A stretch of 64,000 nt of DNA from Candidatus Sumerlaeia bacterium (GCA_019634695.1 JAHCAW010000006.1:1-64000); one strand, 5' to 3'. Shown: positions 22,312 through 32,034, counted from the first letter of the stretch. Numbers and translations: made by a program. The notes: generated by a model from the letters alone, not told the origin.

Positions 22312-24327
22312 TCAGTCCCTCCACAACTCCCGTGCTCGGGCCACGACGTTGGCAACCGTGAATCCACAGTGCTCCGCCAGCACCTTCGCCGGCGCGGAGT
22401 GTCCGAACGTGTCCTGCGTGACGAAGCCCCCCTCGTCCGTCGCAAGTCCTTCCCAGCCCTGACGCACGCCCGCTTCGATCACCAGTCGCCGGCGCACCGT
22501 CGGCGGCAGCACCGAATCGCGCCACTCCCGCGGCTGCGCGGCGAACAGCTCCACGCACGGCATCGACACCACGCGCGTCGGCACGCCCTCGGCCTCCAGC
22601 GCATCCGCCGACTTCAGCGCCAGCTCCACCTCCGAACCCGTCGCGATCAGGATCAACCGCGGCGCGTCCTTCGACTCCTTGCGCAGCACATAGCCGCCTT
22701 TGCGCAACCCATCCGCCGATCCCAGCCCCTTGCCGGCGCGGTCCACAGTCGTCAGGTTCTGCCGCGACAACGCCAGCGCCACCGGCCCGTCCGTCGCCTC
22801 GATCGCCACCTCCCACGCCACCGCCGCCTCGTTGGCGTCCGCCGGCCGGATCACCAGCAGACGCGGGATCGCCCGCAGCGCCGCCAGATGCTCGACCGGT
22901 TGGTGCGTCGGCCCGTCCTCGCCCAAGAAAATCGAATCGTGCGTGAAGACGAACACCACCGGCAGGCCCATCAACGCCGCCAGGCGCACCGACGGCCGCA
23001 TGTAGTCCGCGAACTGCAGGAACGTCGCGCCGTAGGGCTTGAACGCCCCGAACAGCGCCATGCCGTTCATGATCGCCCCCATGCCGTGCTCGCGCACGCC
23101 GAAGTGCAGGTTCCGCCCCGCGAACGCCTCCGCGCCAATGTGGCCCGCGTTCTTCAGGATCGTGTTCGTCGAGGGCGCCAGATCCGCCGATCCGCCCACC
23201 AGCCACGGCACCGCCGGCGCATAGGCGTTCAGCGCGTCGCCTGCCGACTTGCGCGTCGCCACGCCCTTGCCCGGCTCGAACGCCGGCCGCAGCTTCGCCA
23301 GCTCCGGCACCGGCTTCTGGAAGTACGCCGCCAGCGCCTCGCGCGTCGCCGCCGGCATCGCCTGCAGCTTGCGCTCCCACGCCGTCCGTGCCGCCGCGCC
23401 CTCCGCCGCGCGCGTCTTCCACGCCTCGTAGTCCTCCGCCGGCACGTAGAACTCCACGTCGGCCGGCAGGCCCAGCGCCGCCTTCGTCAGCTTTGCCTCC
23501 TCCGGCCCCAGCGGCGAGCCGTGCACGTCCGCCGTGTCCACCTTGTTCGGCGAACCGAACCCGATGTGCGTCCGCCCGATGATGATCGACGGCCGCGCCG
23601 TCTCTGCCTGCGCCGCCGCCAACGCCGCGTTCATCGCGTCGAAGTCGTGCCCGTCGCAGCGCTGCACGTGCCAGCCATACGCCTCGTACCGCTTCGCCAC
23701 ATCCTCGCCCGAGAACGTCAGGTCCGTGTCGCCCTCGATCGTGATCCGGTTGTCGTCATAGAACACGATCAACCCTCCCAGCCGATGATGGCCCGCGAAC
23801 GAACAGGCCTCCGCCGACACGCCCTCCATCAGGTCGCCGTCGCCCGCGATCGTGTAGACGTGCGTGCCGAACAACCCCGGGAAGCGCGCCTCCATCATCT
23901 CCGCCGCCAGCGCCATCCCCACCGCGTTCGCGATCCCCTGGCCCAGCGGACCCGTCGTCGTCTCCACACCTTTCAGCACGAAGTTCTCCGGATGCCCGGG
24001 GGTCTTCGAGCCCCACTGGCGGAAGTTCCGCAACTCGTCCAGCGTCGCCTCCTCGAAGCCCGACAGGTGCAGCAACGCATACAGCAGCATCGACCCATGC
24101 CCGGCCGAGAGGACGAACCGGTCGCGGTCCCACCAGTCCGGCGCCGCCGGATCGAACCGCAGATGGTGGAACCACAGCAGCGCCGCGAAGTCCGCGCACC
24201 CCAGCGGCATCCCTGGATGCCCGCTGTTCGCGCGCTCCACGCCATCGATGGCCAGCCCGCGAATCGTGCGCGCCAGACGCGCCAGCAGACTCTTGTCAAT
24301 CTTCGGAACGGCAACGGCAGCGGTCAT
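22312..24327 (-). CDS. tkt: transketolase
   Basis: Transketolase moves two-carbon ketol units in the non-oxidative pentose phosphate pathway, using thiamine diphosphate and a divalent metal. The 671 residues match the full-length family. The ThDP motif [13 protein letters not shown] ending in DDNRI is complete; the N-terminal substrate-binding segment [11 protein letters not shown] and the central pyrimidine-domain segment [20 protein letters not shown] are classical. I prefer ATG at 24325-24327 ([11 protein letters not shown]) over an upstream in-frame methionine, since homologues begin at this point. The cyclase/AAA/TPR gene follows 46 bases downstream. Confidence 0.97.
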   Translation of the reverse strand: MTAAVAVPKIDKSLLARLARTIRGLAIDGVERANSGHPGMPLGCADFAALLWFHHLRFDPAAPDWWDRDRFVLSAGHGSMLLYALLHLSGFEEATLDELRNFRQWGSKTPGHPENFVLKGVETTTGPLGQGIANAVGMALAAEMMEARFPGLFGTHVYTIAGDGDLMEGVSAEACSFAGHHRLGGLIVFYDDNRITIEGDTDLTFSGEDVAKRYEAYGWHVQRCDGHDFDAMNAALAAAQAETARPSIIIGRTHIGFGSPNKVDTADVHGSPLGPEEAKLTKAALGLPADVEFYVPAEDYEAWKTRAAEGAAARTAWERKLQAMPAATREALAAYFQKPVPELAKLRPAFEPGKGVATRKSAGDALNAYAPAVPWLVGGSADLAPSTNTILKNAGHIGAEAFAGRNLHFGVREHGMGAIMNGMALFGAFKPYGATFLQFADYMRPSVRLAALMGLPVVFVFTHDSIFLGEDGPTHQPVEHLAALRAIPRLLVIRPADANEAAVAWEVAIEATDGPVALALSRQNLTTVDRAGKGLGSADGLRKGGYVLRKESKDAPRLILIATGSEVELALKSADALEAEGVPTRVVSMPCVELFAAQPREWRDSVLPPTVRRRLVIEAGVRQGWEGLATDEGGFVTQDTFGHSAPAKVLAEHCGFTVANVVARARELWRD

Positions 24328-24415
24328 GATCGGTCCTCGACTCCTCGCGACAAGTGGGCTTGGGCCACGCAAGCAAGGCACTCAATCGGCCCCCGCCGCC
24401 GGGTGTCAAGCGGGC

Positions 24416-24447
24416 GTGGTTCGTTGTTCGTGGTTCGTTGTTCGTGG
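24416..24447. repeat. 14-nt direct tandem repeat (GTGGTTCGTTGTTC)
   Basis: Two perfect copies at 24416-24429 and 24430-24443 are followed by a partial third (GTGG). A related segment lies at 32047-32061, also in front of a gene. Read on the other strand it gives NEPRTTN-like peptides, which are not coding. Confidence 0.85.
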
Positions 24448-24524
24448 GGCTCCACGCGCCCTTGCCGGCTCTGGGATGGGGGAGTCGTTTCTCCATCCTG
24501 TCCCACCTGCCCATCCCGGTTTCT

Positions 24525-24560
24525 GTCCATCCGGTCCATCGCGTCCATCTGGTCAATCCC
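24525..24560. repeat. 9-nt tandem repeat (GTCCATCNN x4)
   Basis: Four consecutive 9-nt units: GTCCATCCG, GTCCATCGC, GTCCATCTG and GTCAATCCC. Translated on the minus strand they would read as repeated M-D pairs. Such GTCCAT arrays recur as intergenic repeats in some environmental genomes; that comparison is from memory. Confidence 0.8.
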
Positions 24561-24570
24561 CCCAAACAGC

Positions 24571-24600
24571 CTCGGGCCCGGCGTTGCCGCCGGGCCCGAG
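24571..24600 (-). terminator. intrinsic terminator-like hairpin, copy A
   Basis: CTCGGGCCCGGC and GCCGGGCCCGAG form a perfect 12-bp stem around a 6-nt loop, 31 bases beyond the stop of the minus-strand beta-helix gene. On that strand it is followed by GCTGTTT. The hairpin and its flanks (24564-24606) are identical to 28378-28420 behind the paralogous gene. Confidence 0.75.
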
Positions 24601-24630
24601 GGGGAGAGCGTCATGCGCGGTGCCGCGCGA

Positions 24631-27600
24631 TTAGTCGATCAGGAACAGGTCCAGCTCGACGGGCAGCGAGGCCGCCTCGCCCAGCGTCCAGTCCGACAGC
24701 GACGTCACACCCGTCACCGTCACCGTGTTGGCGACCGTGTTCACCGTGCCGCCGAGCACGTCCCAGATCGTCCCTGTGCCGGTGTAGCGACCCGCCGCAA
24801 GGCTGGCCTCGTTCACCGAGCCCAGATCGCTGTCCAGATAGTTGAACGTCAGCGTCGCCGTGAAGCCGCTGATGCCCGAAGGCGTCAGGCTCCAGAAGCG
24901 GTTGATCGTTCCCGCCGCATCCAGCACGTTGGGGTGATCGGTGCCCGTCGAGGTGACGGTCATCGAGCCCGTGCCGGTGCCCGCGCTCGTGATGTCGAAC
25001 GTCACCGGCGTCGAGTTGCCGCCCGTGCCCACCGGGAACTGCCGCGCCCCGGTCGTCGTCGCGTCGATCGAGCGCACCACCGTGCCCGCGATCAGCGTGT
25101 TGCCGTCGCGATTGATGTCGCCGGCGGTGTAGGTCAGCGTGCCGCTGATGAACAGGTCGCTGTCGAGCGTGGCGCCGGAGGCGTTGTTGATCGTGGCGTT
25201 CGTCAATGTGGCGCCTTCGAAGTCCAGCGTCTGATTCGACGAGCCGTTGAACACCCACACGTGGTCGGTGTCGGCCGGGGCCGTGAACAAGCTCAGGTCC
25301 TGGATGTCCACGTTGCCGCCGACCGTGATGTTGGTCGTTGCCGTGGGAGCCGAGTTCATGTTCAGCGCCGGGCCGCCGGCTTCGACAATCAGGTCGCCGC
25401 CGATCGAGATCGGACCCGTGAAGCCGGTCAAGTTGCAGGCGCCCTGAACCACGTCGCCGCTGTTGCGCACCTCGAAGTTGTTCTGGACGGTGAAGGTCAG
25501 AGTCCCCGTCGGCGACCCGGACGTGTTGCTGCGCCAGATGAAGTTGCCGTAGGTGCGGTTGCTGATGCTCGGCGGGGGCGGGCGCAGGGTGACGTAGGTG
25601 CTGCCCGAGTTGAAGACGACGATCGCGTTGGCGCCACTCGGGCCGAACGGATTCGAGCCCGTGCCGCCAGGCCGCGTGCCGTCCTTCTTGCCACCCTGAT
25701 AGAACGTCGCGCCGGACTGGAAGACGACGGCACCGGCCGCCGAGTCGATGTTGTCGGCGCCGAAGCCGTTGCCGCCGCCGGTTGTCGTCGGGGCCAACGC
25801 CGCGGTCGCGCCGTTCGTGAAGACGAGTCCGCCGGCGGACTTGACGAGGATGGCGTGCGGCACGCTGGCGGCTGTGGCGGCCAGCACAAGGTCGCCGCCG
25901 ATGCTGCCGCTGGCACTGCCGTTCAGGATGATGCGAATCGTATTCGAGCCCGTCAGCGTGAGCGACGAGCCCGAGCCGACCTGCAAGTCGGTCCCCGTAT
26001 TGTCATAGACGTTGATGTTGCGCGCGTTCGCGGCAGTCAGCGTCACGTCGGCATTGTTGAGCAGCCGAAGGCCGCCAATCGGCGAATCGTAGAGCGTCCG
26101 CGCCGTGGCGGCCGCCGTGTTCAGCGACGGCAGGTTCAGCGTCAGGGCGCCACCCAGCGACGCGCCGTCGATTTCCAGCACGTCCGTGATGCGGCGGTAG
26201 TTGCGCACGGGGTCCCACTCGCCCGGCGAGTCGAAGTCGCCCGTGCCGGTCGAGGTGCCGTTGTACGAGTAGGTGGTCGATGTCGTCGTGTACTCGTGTG
26301 CGCCGGGCAGGGCGCCGTTGGCGGGGCGCGGGCGCCCGTCGATGTCCGTCAGGACGGTCGAGCTATCCACCGTGCCGACTGTTCCCGACGGGTCGGTCAG
26401 GAACCGAAAGTCGGGGGCGCCGACCCAGAACGAGGTGGGTTGGACACTCTGGCCGCCGGTCGCGCCAGTATCGAAACCCGCGGTCTGCCAGTCGCCGAAC
26501 GAGTTGTACGTTGTCGAGCCGACGATGCCCAGGTTCGGCAGCCCGGTCAGGGGAATCAGATTGTTGCCCACCGACGTGAAGCCGGTCGTGCCCGCCGAGT
26601 TGCGGATCATGAAGACGTTCGTCCCGGGCTGGCCCATGCGGATGATGTTGTTGCGTAGGGTAAGCGTGCCGGAGGTGCGGGCCGTGGCCGCGTTGATGGC
26701 GCAGATGCGACCGGCCGTGCCGCCGGCGAGCGACGCGGACGAGCTGTCCATATTGATCGTGTTGTGCTCGATGTTGTAGGCGTTCGTCGCCGAGGTGGCG
26801 TTGATTCCGCGCCAGATGCCATCGACCGTGCCCGCGACCGTTGTTGGGTTGAAGTGAATGATGTTGTTGCGGACGTTGTACGTGCCGGTTCCCGCCGTCA
26901 GTTCGAGCGCGCTGGGCCCCTGCCCGGCGGCGGGCAGGGAGGTCATGTTGACCTCGATGTAGTTCTCCTCAATATTGAACGTGTAGCCCGAAGTTGTGTT
27001 GCTGCTCGAGTGAAAGACCGGCCAGGTATTCCCAGCGGCATTGGACAGAATCAGGCGATTGCGGCGGAAGTTATGCGTCGAAGACGCTCCGCCGCCGAGG
27101 TTGAGCGCCTCGAGCCCACGGCTCGTAAAGATGATGTCGCAGTTCTCGACGGTCAGGTTCTCGATTGCCGTGCCGGACGAAAGCGTCCCCACGCCGGTGC
27201 CGGTCCGGATCGCCATGCCGGAGCCCGAGCTGCTGGTCTTCAGCACGCAGTTGCTAATGACCGTGCCGTTCGGGACGTAGTCGGTTGACGAGATGTTGGC
27301 GGCCGCGATGCCGATGCAGGCGGCGCTGGCGTTGGTCCGGATCTGATTGATCACCAGATTCCGGATGATCGCCCCTTGGGTCCCAGCGACGATGCGGATG
27401 CAGTTGCCGTCCCCGGTGCCGCTCGCAACCGTCGTGAACGTCATGCTGCGGCGCGAGCCGCCGTGCAGGTTCGAACCGTCGATGATCCAGGCGTTGCTCG
27501 TGTTGAACACGTTGGAAGCGCCAGCCGCCGAGGCGATGACGTTGCAGCCCAGAACCAGATTGCCCGAGAAGGCCGAACCATTGTTGGCCGTCGTCGAGGT

Positions 27601-27903
27601 GAACGACACCGTCGGCGAAACGCCCGGTGCCGGGCGGATCGTGACCGTCTTGCCGCCGGCGATCGTGTTGCCGAACGCCACGTTGCTGGTCTCGGTAAGG
27701 TTGTTCAGAATTCGGATTTCCCAATTCGCGTTGATGCCGCTGACGGCGTTGAAGGCGGTCGCGGCGGCAGCCAGCGAGGCGTAATCGCCTCCCGTGCCGA
27801 CGGTGGCGATGCTGTCCGTCGTGCCGTCGTCGAACGCCGCGGCCCAGCTTACGGCGCTGCTCAGCAGCATGCCGCAGGCGAGTAGGAGTGTTCTCTTCTT
27901 CAT
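24631..27903 (-). CDS. secreted beta-helix protein with PVELxxF C-terminus (paralogue 1)
   Basis: A 1090-residue exported protein. ATG at 27901-27903 starts a signal peptide (MKKRTLLLACGMLLSSAVSWA) and is preceded by GAGGG; the frame is open upstream to 28284 but lacks signal character. The mature chain opens with GTGGDYASLAAAATAFNAV and continues with many N/G/T-rich beta turns typical of right-handed beta-helices, followed by a beta-sandwich-like region. It ends with SLSDWTLGE and a final LPVELDLFLID. The opening 100 residues and the ending closely parallel the neighbouring gene at 28465-30111, so the two are paralogues. It is probably anchored at or released from the cell surface; ligand and enzymatic role are unknown. 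The stop is TAA, followed by a strong hairpin. Confidence 0.87.
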   Translation of the reverse strand: MKKRTLLLACGMLLSSAVSWAAAFDDGTTDSIATVGTGGDYASLAAAATAFNAVSGINANWEIRILNNLTETSNVAFGNTIAGGKTVTIRPAPGVSPTVSFTSTTANNGSAFSGNLVLGCNVIASAAGASNVFNTSNAWIIDGSNLHGGSRRSMTFTTVASGTGDGNCIRIVAGTQGAIIRNLVINQIRTNASAACIGIAAANISSTDYVPNGTVISNCVLKTSSSGSGMAIRTGTGVGTLSSGTAIENLTVENCDIIFTSRGLEALNLGGGASSTHNFRRNRLILSNAAGNTWPVFHSSSNTTSGYTFNIEENYIEVNMTSLPAAGQGPSALELTAGTGTYNVRNNIIHFNPTTVAGTVDGIWRGINATSATNAYNIEHNTINMDSSSASLAGGTAGRICAINAATARTSGTLTLRNNIIRMGQPGTNVFMIRNSAGTTGFTSVGNNLIPLTGLPNLGIVGSTTYNSFGDWQTAGFDTGATGGQSVQPTSFWVGAPDFRFLTDPSGTVGTVDSSTVLTDIDGRPRPANGALPGAHEYTTTSTTYSYNGTSTGTGDFDSPGEWDPVRNYRRITDVLEIDGASLGGALTLNLPSLNTAAATARTLYDSPIGGLRLLNNADVTLTAANARNINVYDNTGTDLQVGSGSSLTLTGSNTIRIILNGSASGSIGGDLVLAATAASVPHAILVKSAGGLVFTNGATAALAPTTTGGGNGFGADNIDSAAGAVVFQSGATFYQGGKKDGTRPGGTGSNPFGPSGANAIVVFNSGSTYVTLRPPPPSISNRTYGNFIWRSNTSGSPTGTLTFTVQNNFEVRNSGDVVQGACNLTGFTGPISIGGDLIVEAGGPALNMNSAPTATTNITVGGNVDIQDLSLFTAPADTDHVWVFNGSSNQTLDFEGATLTNATINNASGATLDSDLFISGTLTYTAGDINRDGNTLIAGTVVRSIDATTTGARQFPVGTGGNSTPVTFDITSAGTGTGSMTVTSTGTDHPNVLDAAGTINRFWSLTPSGISGFTATLTFNYLDSDLGSVNEASLAAGRYTGTGTIWDVLGGTVNTVANTVTVTGVTSLSDWTLGEAASLPVELDLFLID

Positions 27904-28464
27904 GGGTCCCTCGGATTGTCGAAGGTCTGTCGTGCCCGGGCCGCCCGTACGGGCCAGCCCCTCCTGCGTTGTGCTCCCGAACATTCCCTTCCTCGGGGCC
28001 GGCCCGGCGGCGGTTCGGGGTCGCCTGCGGGTGTGGCACCGGCTCCTTGCCGAATTGTTGCGTGCCGGGGTTGTGGGCTCCTTTGGGCGGCGTACGGTCT
28101 GGGGGTGCGGTTCCCGGAAGGGGAGACCTGTTCGGGGATTCCGCCGCCACCGCCTCTCCCGGGCAGCCTGCGTTGGAATCCCGCCGGTTGGGGATACCGC
28201 CCATGCCGGCACGCCTCCAGCGGGCGGCCGACTCCGGACGGGACGATTCACCAATGAGAGGATGGATGGGGCGAAACCGCCCATCCGTCAACGGGAATCT
28301 CGCAATAAACCCATAAAGAAATATTCGGATGTTATTCGTAAGGCATGGATGAAGAAGAGACGCGCAACTGGAGGCTGAAACAGCCTCGGGCCCGGCGTTG
28401 CCGCCGGGCCCGAGGGGGAGGAAGTGCGTTGGTTGTGGTCGGAGCCGGAGCCCCGCAGGCGAGG
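27904..28464. other. intergenic region between the beta-helix paralogues
   Basis: These 561 bases hold the promoter and leader of the minus-strand gene starting at 27903 and the terminator of the gene ending at 28465. The segment 28300-28350 is clearly AT-rich (AATAAACCCATAAAGAAATA and onward) against a GC-rich background and is the best candidate promoter, but I cannot fix -35 and -10 boxes. If so, the leader would be about 400 bases long. No gene is supported. Confidence 0.45.
28385..28414 (-). terminator. intrinsic terminator-like hairpin, copy B
   Basis: The same 12-bp perfect stem and 6-nt loop as at 24571-24600, here about 50 bases beyond the stop of the second beta-helix gene and followed on the minus strand by GCTGTTT. 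The identity extends over 43 bases (28378-28420). Confidence 0.75.
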
Positions 28465-30111
28465 TCAGTCGATCTGGAACGAGTCGAGTTCGACCGGGAC
28501 GGTGATGCCGACCTGCTCGAAGGCGCCGGGCCACGCGTCGGTGGCGGGGCGAACCTGGCCGTCGATGTCGGTCAGGATGGTCGAGGAGGCAACGGGCGCC
28601 ATCGGGACGGCGGCGCCGCCGGCGAAGCGCAGGTTGGCGGTCTTGCTGACCCACGCGCCCGGCGAGGTCGTCGTCGGATTGACGCTCTGCCCGCCGGTGG
28701 CGGTGAGGTCGAAGCCGGCGCCCTGCCAATCGCCGAGGTTCGCGTAGGTTGTGGCGCCGCGCACGGCGACATTGCCGCTGCTGACGATGTTGTTGCCGAC
28801 GGATGCAAACGTGCCACCCGTGTCGTTGGTGAAGATCGCGGAGCCTGCGGTCTTCTCCCACAGGACGATGTTATTGCGGATGGTGACCGTACCGCTTGTG
28901 AGGTTGTTGCGGACGCCGATCCCGAACAGGTTGCCCGCCGTCGTGCCGTTCGCGTTGACGCTGCCCATGTAGATGGAGTTGTGCTCGGCAAGCATGTTGC
29001 CCGCAGCGTTCGCGTTCAGCAGCCGGATGCCATGGACGCTGTAGTCGCCGGCTGTACCGGTGGCAGCGAAGCCCGTCAGCACGTTGTTGTACACCTGATA
29101 GGAGGCACTGGCGCCCGCGGCCTCGCAGAAGATGCCGACGATACCGAAGTTGCCCGCCGATGTGTTGGCTGTCGCCAACTGCAGGAACTCGTTGTTCCGA
29201 ACGATCGTCGTGAACGTGGTGGCGCCACCGGCGCTGTTGTGATTCAGGCCGCTACTGAGGAACCCACTCGTCGTTTGGTTGACGCGAACCGTATTCCCTT
29301 CGATCGTGGTCGTGCCGCCGTTCCGGCCAAGAAAGATGCCACGGGTGCGGGCGGTCACGTCATTGCCCCGGATTACGGACCCGGTCGTGTTCTGTCCGAA
29401 GGTGGGGGTCCCGGACGTCGTGTATCCGATGCCCTGGCCCTGAGTCCCTGCGGTCGATGTGATGTGGTTGTTCTCGGTCAGGCCATTGTTGGGGAAGTTG
29501 TTGTCCCGATTCGTCCACCGGATTCCGTATCCTGCGTTGGTGGTGTGCGTCGAACGGTTGACAACCACCAAATTCTTGACCGTGGTATTGGTGGCGCCGA
29601 CGATGTGAATGGGCGACGGGAAGGGGACTGCCGCGCTGGCATTGCGCACCGTGAGATCGCGGGAGTTCGTACCATTGTTCGAGCCGTCCAGAACCACGCC
29701 CGACATCGTGCTGAGCGTCCAGCCACTCAGCAGGGAGCCGATCACCAAGCTTCCCGAGGGGCCCGCATTGTCGGTCAGTTGCGTGAAGTCGATGAGCGGC
29801 GTCGTCGAGGCCGCCGGCTTGATCGTCAGCGTGAAGCCATTGGTTGCGTTCGCGATTCCGACGTTGGCCGTCTCGGTAAGGTCGGAGGCGATTTCGATCG
29901 TCCAGTTGCGGGCCATGCCGCCCGCCATCGCATTGAAGTCCGCGGCTGCCGCGGCAAGCGTCAGGTAGTCGCCGCCACCCCCGGCGTCGACGACGGCGAC
30001 GGCGTCTGCACCGGCCGTGTCGGTGGCCGGGAATGTGGCGGCCCATGTACCGGTCGCCAGCGACGAGGCCAGCAGTCCGGCGGCCAAGCCATAGATGTTC
30101 GAAAGTTTCAT
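28465..30111 (-). CDS. secreted beta-helix protein with PVELxxF C-terminus (paralogue 2)
   Basis: A 548-residue exported protein, about half the length of its neighbour. ATG at 30109-30111 starts a signal peptide (MKLSNIYGLAAGLLASSLA, then TGTWA) and AAGGAA lies just upstream. The mature part begins GGGGDYLTLAAAAADFNAM and continues with NWTIEIASDLTETANVGIAN, closely matching NWEIRILNNLTETSNVAFGN in the paralogue. Repeated turns (VVLDGSNNG, IRGNDVTARTRGIFLGRNG, TTIEGNTVRVNQ) indicate a right-handed parallel beta-helix. The protein ends VPVELDSFQID, the same terminal motif as the neighbour. Function is unknown; an adhesin or polysaccharide-binding role is inferred from the fold only. Confidence 0.87.
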   Translation of the reverse strand: MKLSNIYGLAAGLLASSLATGTWAATFPATDTAGADAVAVVDAGGGGDYLTLAAAAADFNAMAGGMARNWTIEIASDLTETANVGIANATNGFTLTIKPAASTTPLIDFTQLTDNAGPSGSLVIGSLLSGWTLSTMSGVVLDGSNNGTNSRDLTVRNASAAVPFPSPIHIVGATNTTVKNLVVVNRSTHTTNAGYGIRWTNRDNNFPNNGLTENNHITSTAGTQGQGIGYTTSGTPTFGQNTTGSVIRGNDVTARTRGIFLGRNGGTTTIEGNTVRVNQTTSGFLSSGLNHNSAGGATTFTTIVRNNEFLQLATANTSAGNFGIVGIFCEAAGASASYQVYNNVLTGFAATGTAGDYSVHGIRLLNANAAGNMLAEHNSIYMGSVNANGTTAGNLFGIGVRNNLTSGTVTIRNNIVLWEKTAGSAIFTNDTGGTFASVGNNIVSSGNVAVRGATTYANLGDWQGAGFDLTATGGQSVNPTTTSPGAWVSKTANLRFAGGAAVPMAPVASSTILTDIDGQVRPATDAWPGAFEQVGITVPVELDSFQID

Positions 30112-30924
30112 GGTGTTTCCTTCCTTCGCTGGATTGGCGTTCGCGAGTCCGCCAGAGGGGAACCCGCCGAGGAGGTTGAGGTGTGGCGCCCGCCGGCGGC
30201 GGGGGCGGTCAGGCAGTTGGAGACCAACTGGGTGTGCGTGCTCCGTGCGAAAGCCTTCGGAGCGCCTCGTGCCACCCGTCGCCATGCCGGTGCGCACGGC
30301 GAGGACGGGTGCGGTCCAAGGGGTTCAAACTCGACAATTCCTCCAAGAATTGCCCCATCCATCCAGAAGGGCGGGATACCCTGCGCAACGCGTCGCCGCA
30401 GTCATGCCCTCATTTCTCTCTATGCTGATGGAAGTCTTCGAGGCCCGGCCGCCTTGGGTCAACCGCTTTCTCAGGCGTTTCCGCGTCACCGAGTTGCGAA
30501 GCCCTCAGGCAGACCGAGGAGGACTCAACGCTGGAATTACACCCAAGTTGCCTGATTTCAACATGCGAATAGTCGCATGGACGCCTGCGTATCGAAGCCC
30601 GAACGGGATGGCGACCCCGAGAACTGCGAGCCCCGGCATCCGAGATGCAATCGATTGCGAGCTGGGTGGCTGGTGGAGTCTTTTTCGACAGATTGTCAAA
30701 ACTTCTCGGAATCAGTTGGAATTACTCTGGAGTTCTGATGGTATTATGAGCATGTCCTGACATCGCTTGCCGCCCGGCCCAGACAGCCGGAGCCGCCTCC
30801 GCATGCACCGGCGGAGTGACCTTCAGCACCCCGAGCGCAAGCGAGGCGGCGTGCCTTCGCCCCCTAGGCGCTGCTCGCCACTTCCGGCCAATAGCTTGGG
30901 CTGTTTTCGACTTCCGATACCGCG
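30112..30924. other. 813-base intergenic region without a supported gene
   Basis: The region between the beta-helix gene start and the end of manC has frames open on both strands, but none has a plausible start, codon pattern or recognisable product. Base composition is lower in G+C at 30530-30760 than around it. It contains one copy of the dispersed repeat at 30828-30850. The part next to 30111 should hold the beta-helix promoter. It may be a decayed gene or a regulatory or non-coding RNA region; I cannot decide. Confidence 0.45.
30828..30850. repeat. dispersed intergenic repeat, copy 2
   Basis: This 23-nt sequence is identical to 33568-33590 and close to 496-518. The core is CCGAGCGCAAGCGAGGCGGC. 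It lies about 75 bases past the end of manC. Confidence 0.8.
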
Positions 30925-32034
30925 TCAGACCTGCGGCGCCCCCTGCTCGCGCAGGGCCGTGACGATGCGTTTGACGTCCTGCACGCGGTCCTTGGGCACC
31001 ACGAGCACCGCGTCGTCGGTAACCACCACGACGAGGCCCTCGACGCCGACGAGCCCCACCGCCGTGCGGCCGCCCGTGGCGTTGACGACGATGCAGTCGC
31101 GCGCGTCCGCCAGCACCGCCGCGCCGTCGCGCACGTTGCCCGCCGCGTCGGGCGCATGCACGCGCGCCAGCGCGTCCCACGAGCCGACGTCGTCCCAGCC
31201 GAACGTCGCCGGCACCAGCAGCACGCGCCGCGCCTTCTCCATCAGGACGTAGTCGATCGAGCGGTCCTCCAGCGTGCCGAACAGGCGCTCGGCAGCCGCC
31301 TCGTCGCCGGCGCGCAACGCCTCGGCCATTCCGCGCACCACCGCCGCGACGGCCGGCGCCGCATGGTCCAGTTCCGCCAGGAACGTCGCCACCCGCCAGA
31401 AGAACATGCCGCTGTTCCAGTAGTGGCGCCCCGAGGCGACATAGCCCTCGGCGGTCGCGCGGTCGGGTTTTTCACGGAACGACCGCACCGCCCGCACCGC
31501 GCCCGCGGGCAGGCCGGCCACGGCCACCGCCTCGTCCTCGGCCTCGATGTAGCCATAGCCGGTCTCGGGGTGGGCCGGGGCGATGCCGATGGTCACCAGG
31601 GCATCGTGGGCCTCGGCGGCCGCCAAGGCGTTGGCAATGCAGGCGCGGAAGGCATCCGGCGGACCGATCAGATGGTCGGCGGTCAGGACGGCCATGGAGA
31701 CCGCCGCCGGGTCGCCGTGGCGGGCGATCAGGTTCGCGGCGGCCCATGCCAGACAGCCGGTCGTGTTGCGCTTGGCTGGTTCGGCCAGCACGTTGGCGGC
31801 GGGCACGCGCGCGTCGCCGGCGCGAATCGCCTCGGCGAGGATGCGCGAGGTGGCAACGAAGACGCGCTCGGGCGAAACCAGCGGCGCGACGCGCGAGACG
31901 GCCTGCTGGAGCAGCGTCTCCTCGCCGCCCGCCAGCCGCAGGAGCTGCTTCGGGCGTTGCGCGCGCGACAGCGGCCAGAAGCGCTCGCCGCTGCCTCCGG
32001 CCATGATGACGGCGACACGGGTGCAGGGGGACAT
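30925..32034 (-). CDS. manC: mannose-1-phosphate guanylyltransferase
   Basis: This enzyme makes GDP-mannose from GTP and mannose-1-phosphate, supplying mannose, fucose or rhamnose donors for surface polysaccharide and glycoprotein synthesis. The nucleotidyltransferase signature MAGGSGERFWPLSR is at residues 11-24, the lysine-containing FREKPD sugar-1-phosphate motif is present, and so is the WNSGMFFW segment typical of the family. At 369 residues it is the single-domain type without the isomerase domain of bifunctional ManC/AlgA. The ATG at 32032-32034 (GGAAGAG upstream) gives MSPCTRVAVIMAGG. No other nucleotide-sugar genes are adjacent; glycosyltransferases that could use the product lie at 45.7-48.9 kb. 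Confidence 0.94.
   Translation of the reverse strand: MSPCTRVAVIMAGGSGERFWPLSRAQRPKQLLRLAGGEETLLQQAVSRVAPLVSPERVFVATSRILAEAIRAGDARVPAANVLAEPAKRNTTGCLAWAAANLIARHGDPAAVSMAVLTADHLIGPPDAFRACIANALAAAEAHDALVTIGIAPAHPETGYGYIEAEDEAVAVAGLPAGAVRAVRSFREKPDRATAEGYVASGRHYWNSGMFFWRVATFLAELDHAAPAVAAVVRGMAEALRAGDEAAAERLFGTLEDRSIDYVLMEKARRVLLVPATFGWDDVGSWDALARVHAPDAAGNVRDGAAVLADARDCIVVNATGGRTAVGLVGVEGLVVVVTDDAVLVVPKDRVQDVKRIVTALREQGAPQV

Larger units (their letters stand above)
24328..24630. other. intergenic region rich in short tandem repeats
   Basis: About 300 bases between the transketolase start and the end of a beta-helix gene. It holds two different tandem repeats (24416-24447 and 24525-24560) and one terminator hairpin (24571-24600). 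It must also contain the transketolase promoter, which I cannot place. No gene is supported. Confidence 0.6.

Noticed and set aside
18861..26658. Very long plus-strand frames (over 1100 residues each) opposite the cyclase regulator and transketolase
   Set aside because: Pro/Arg/His-rich mirror frames spanning several minus-strand genes and their spacers; biologically implausible.
30095..30760. 221-residue plus-strand frame in the spacer before manC
   Set aside because: No domain, no ribosome site, and it overlaps the beta-helix promoter area; left as intergenic.
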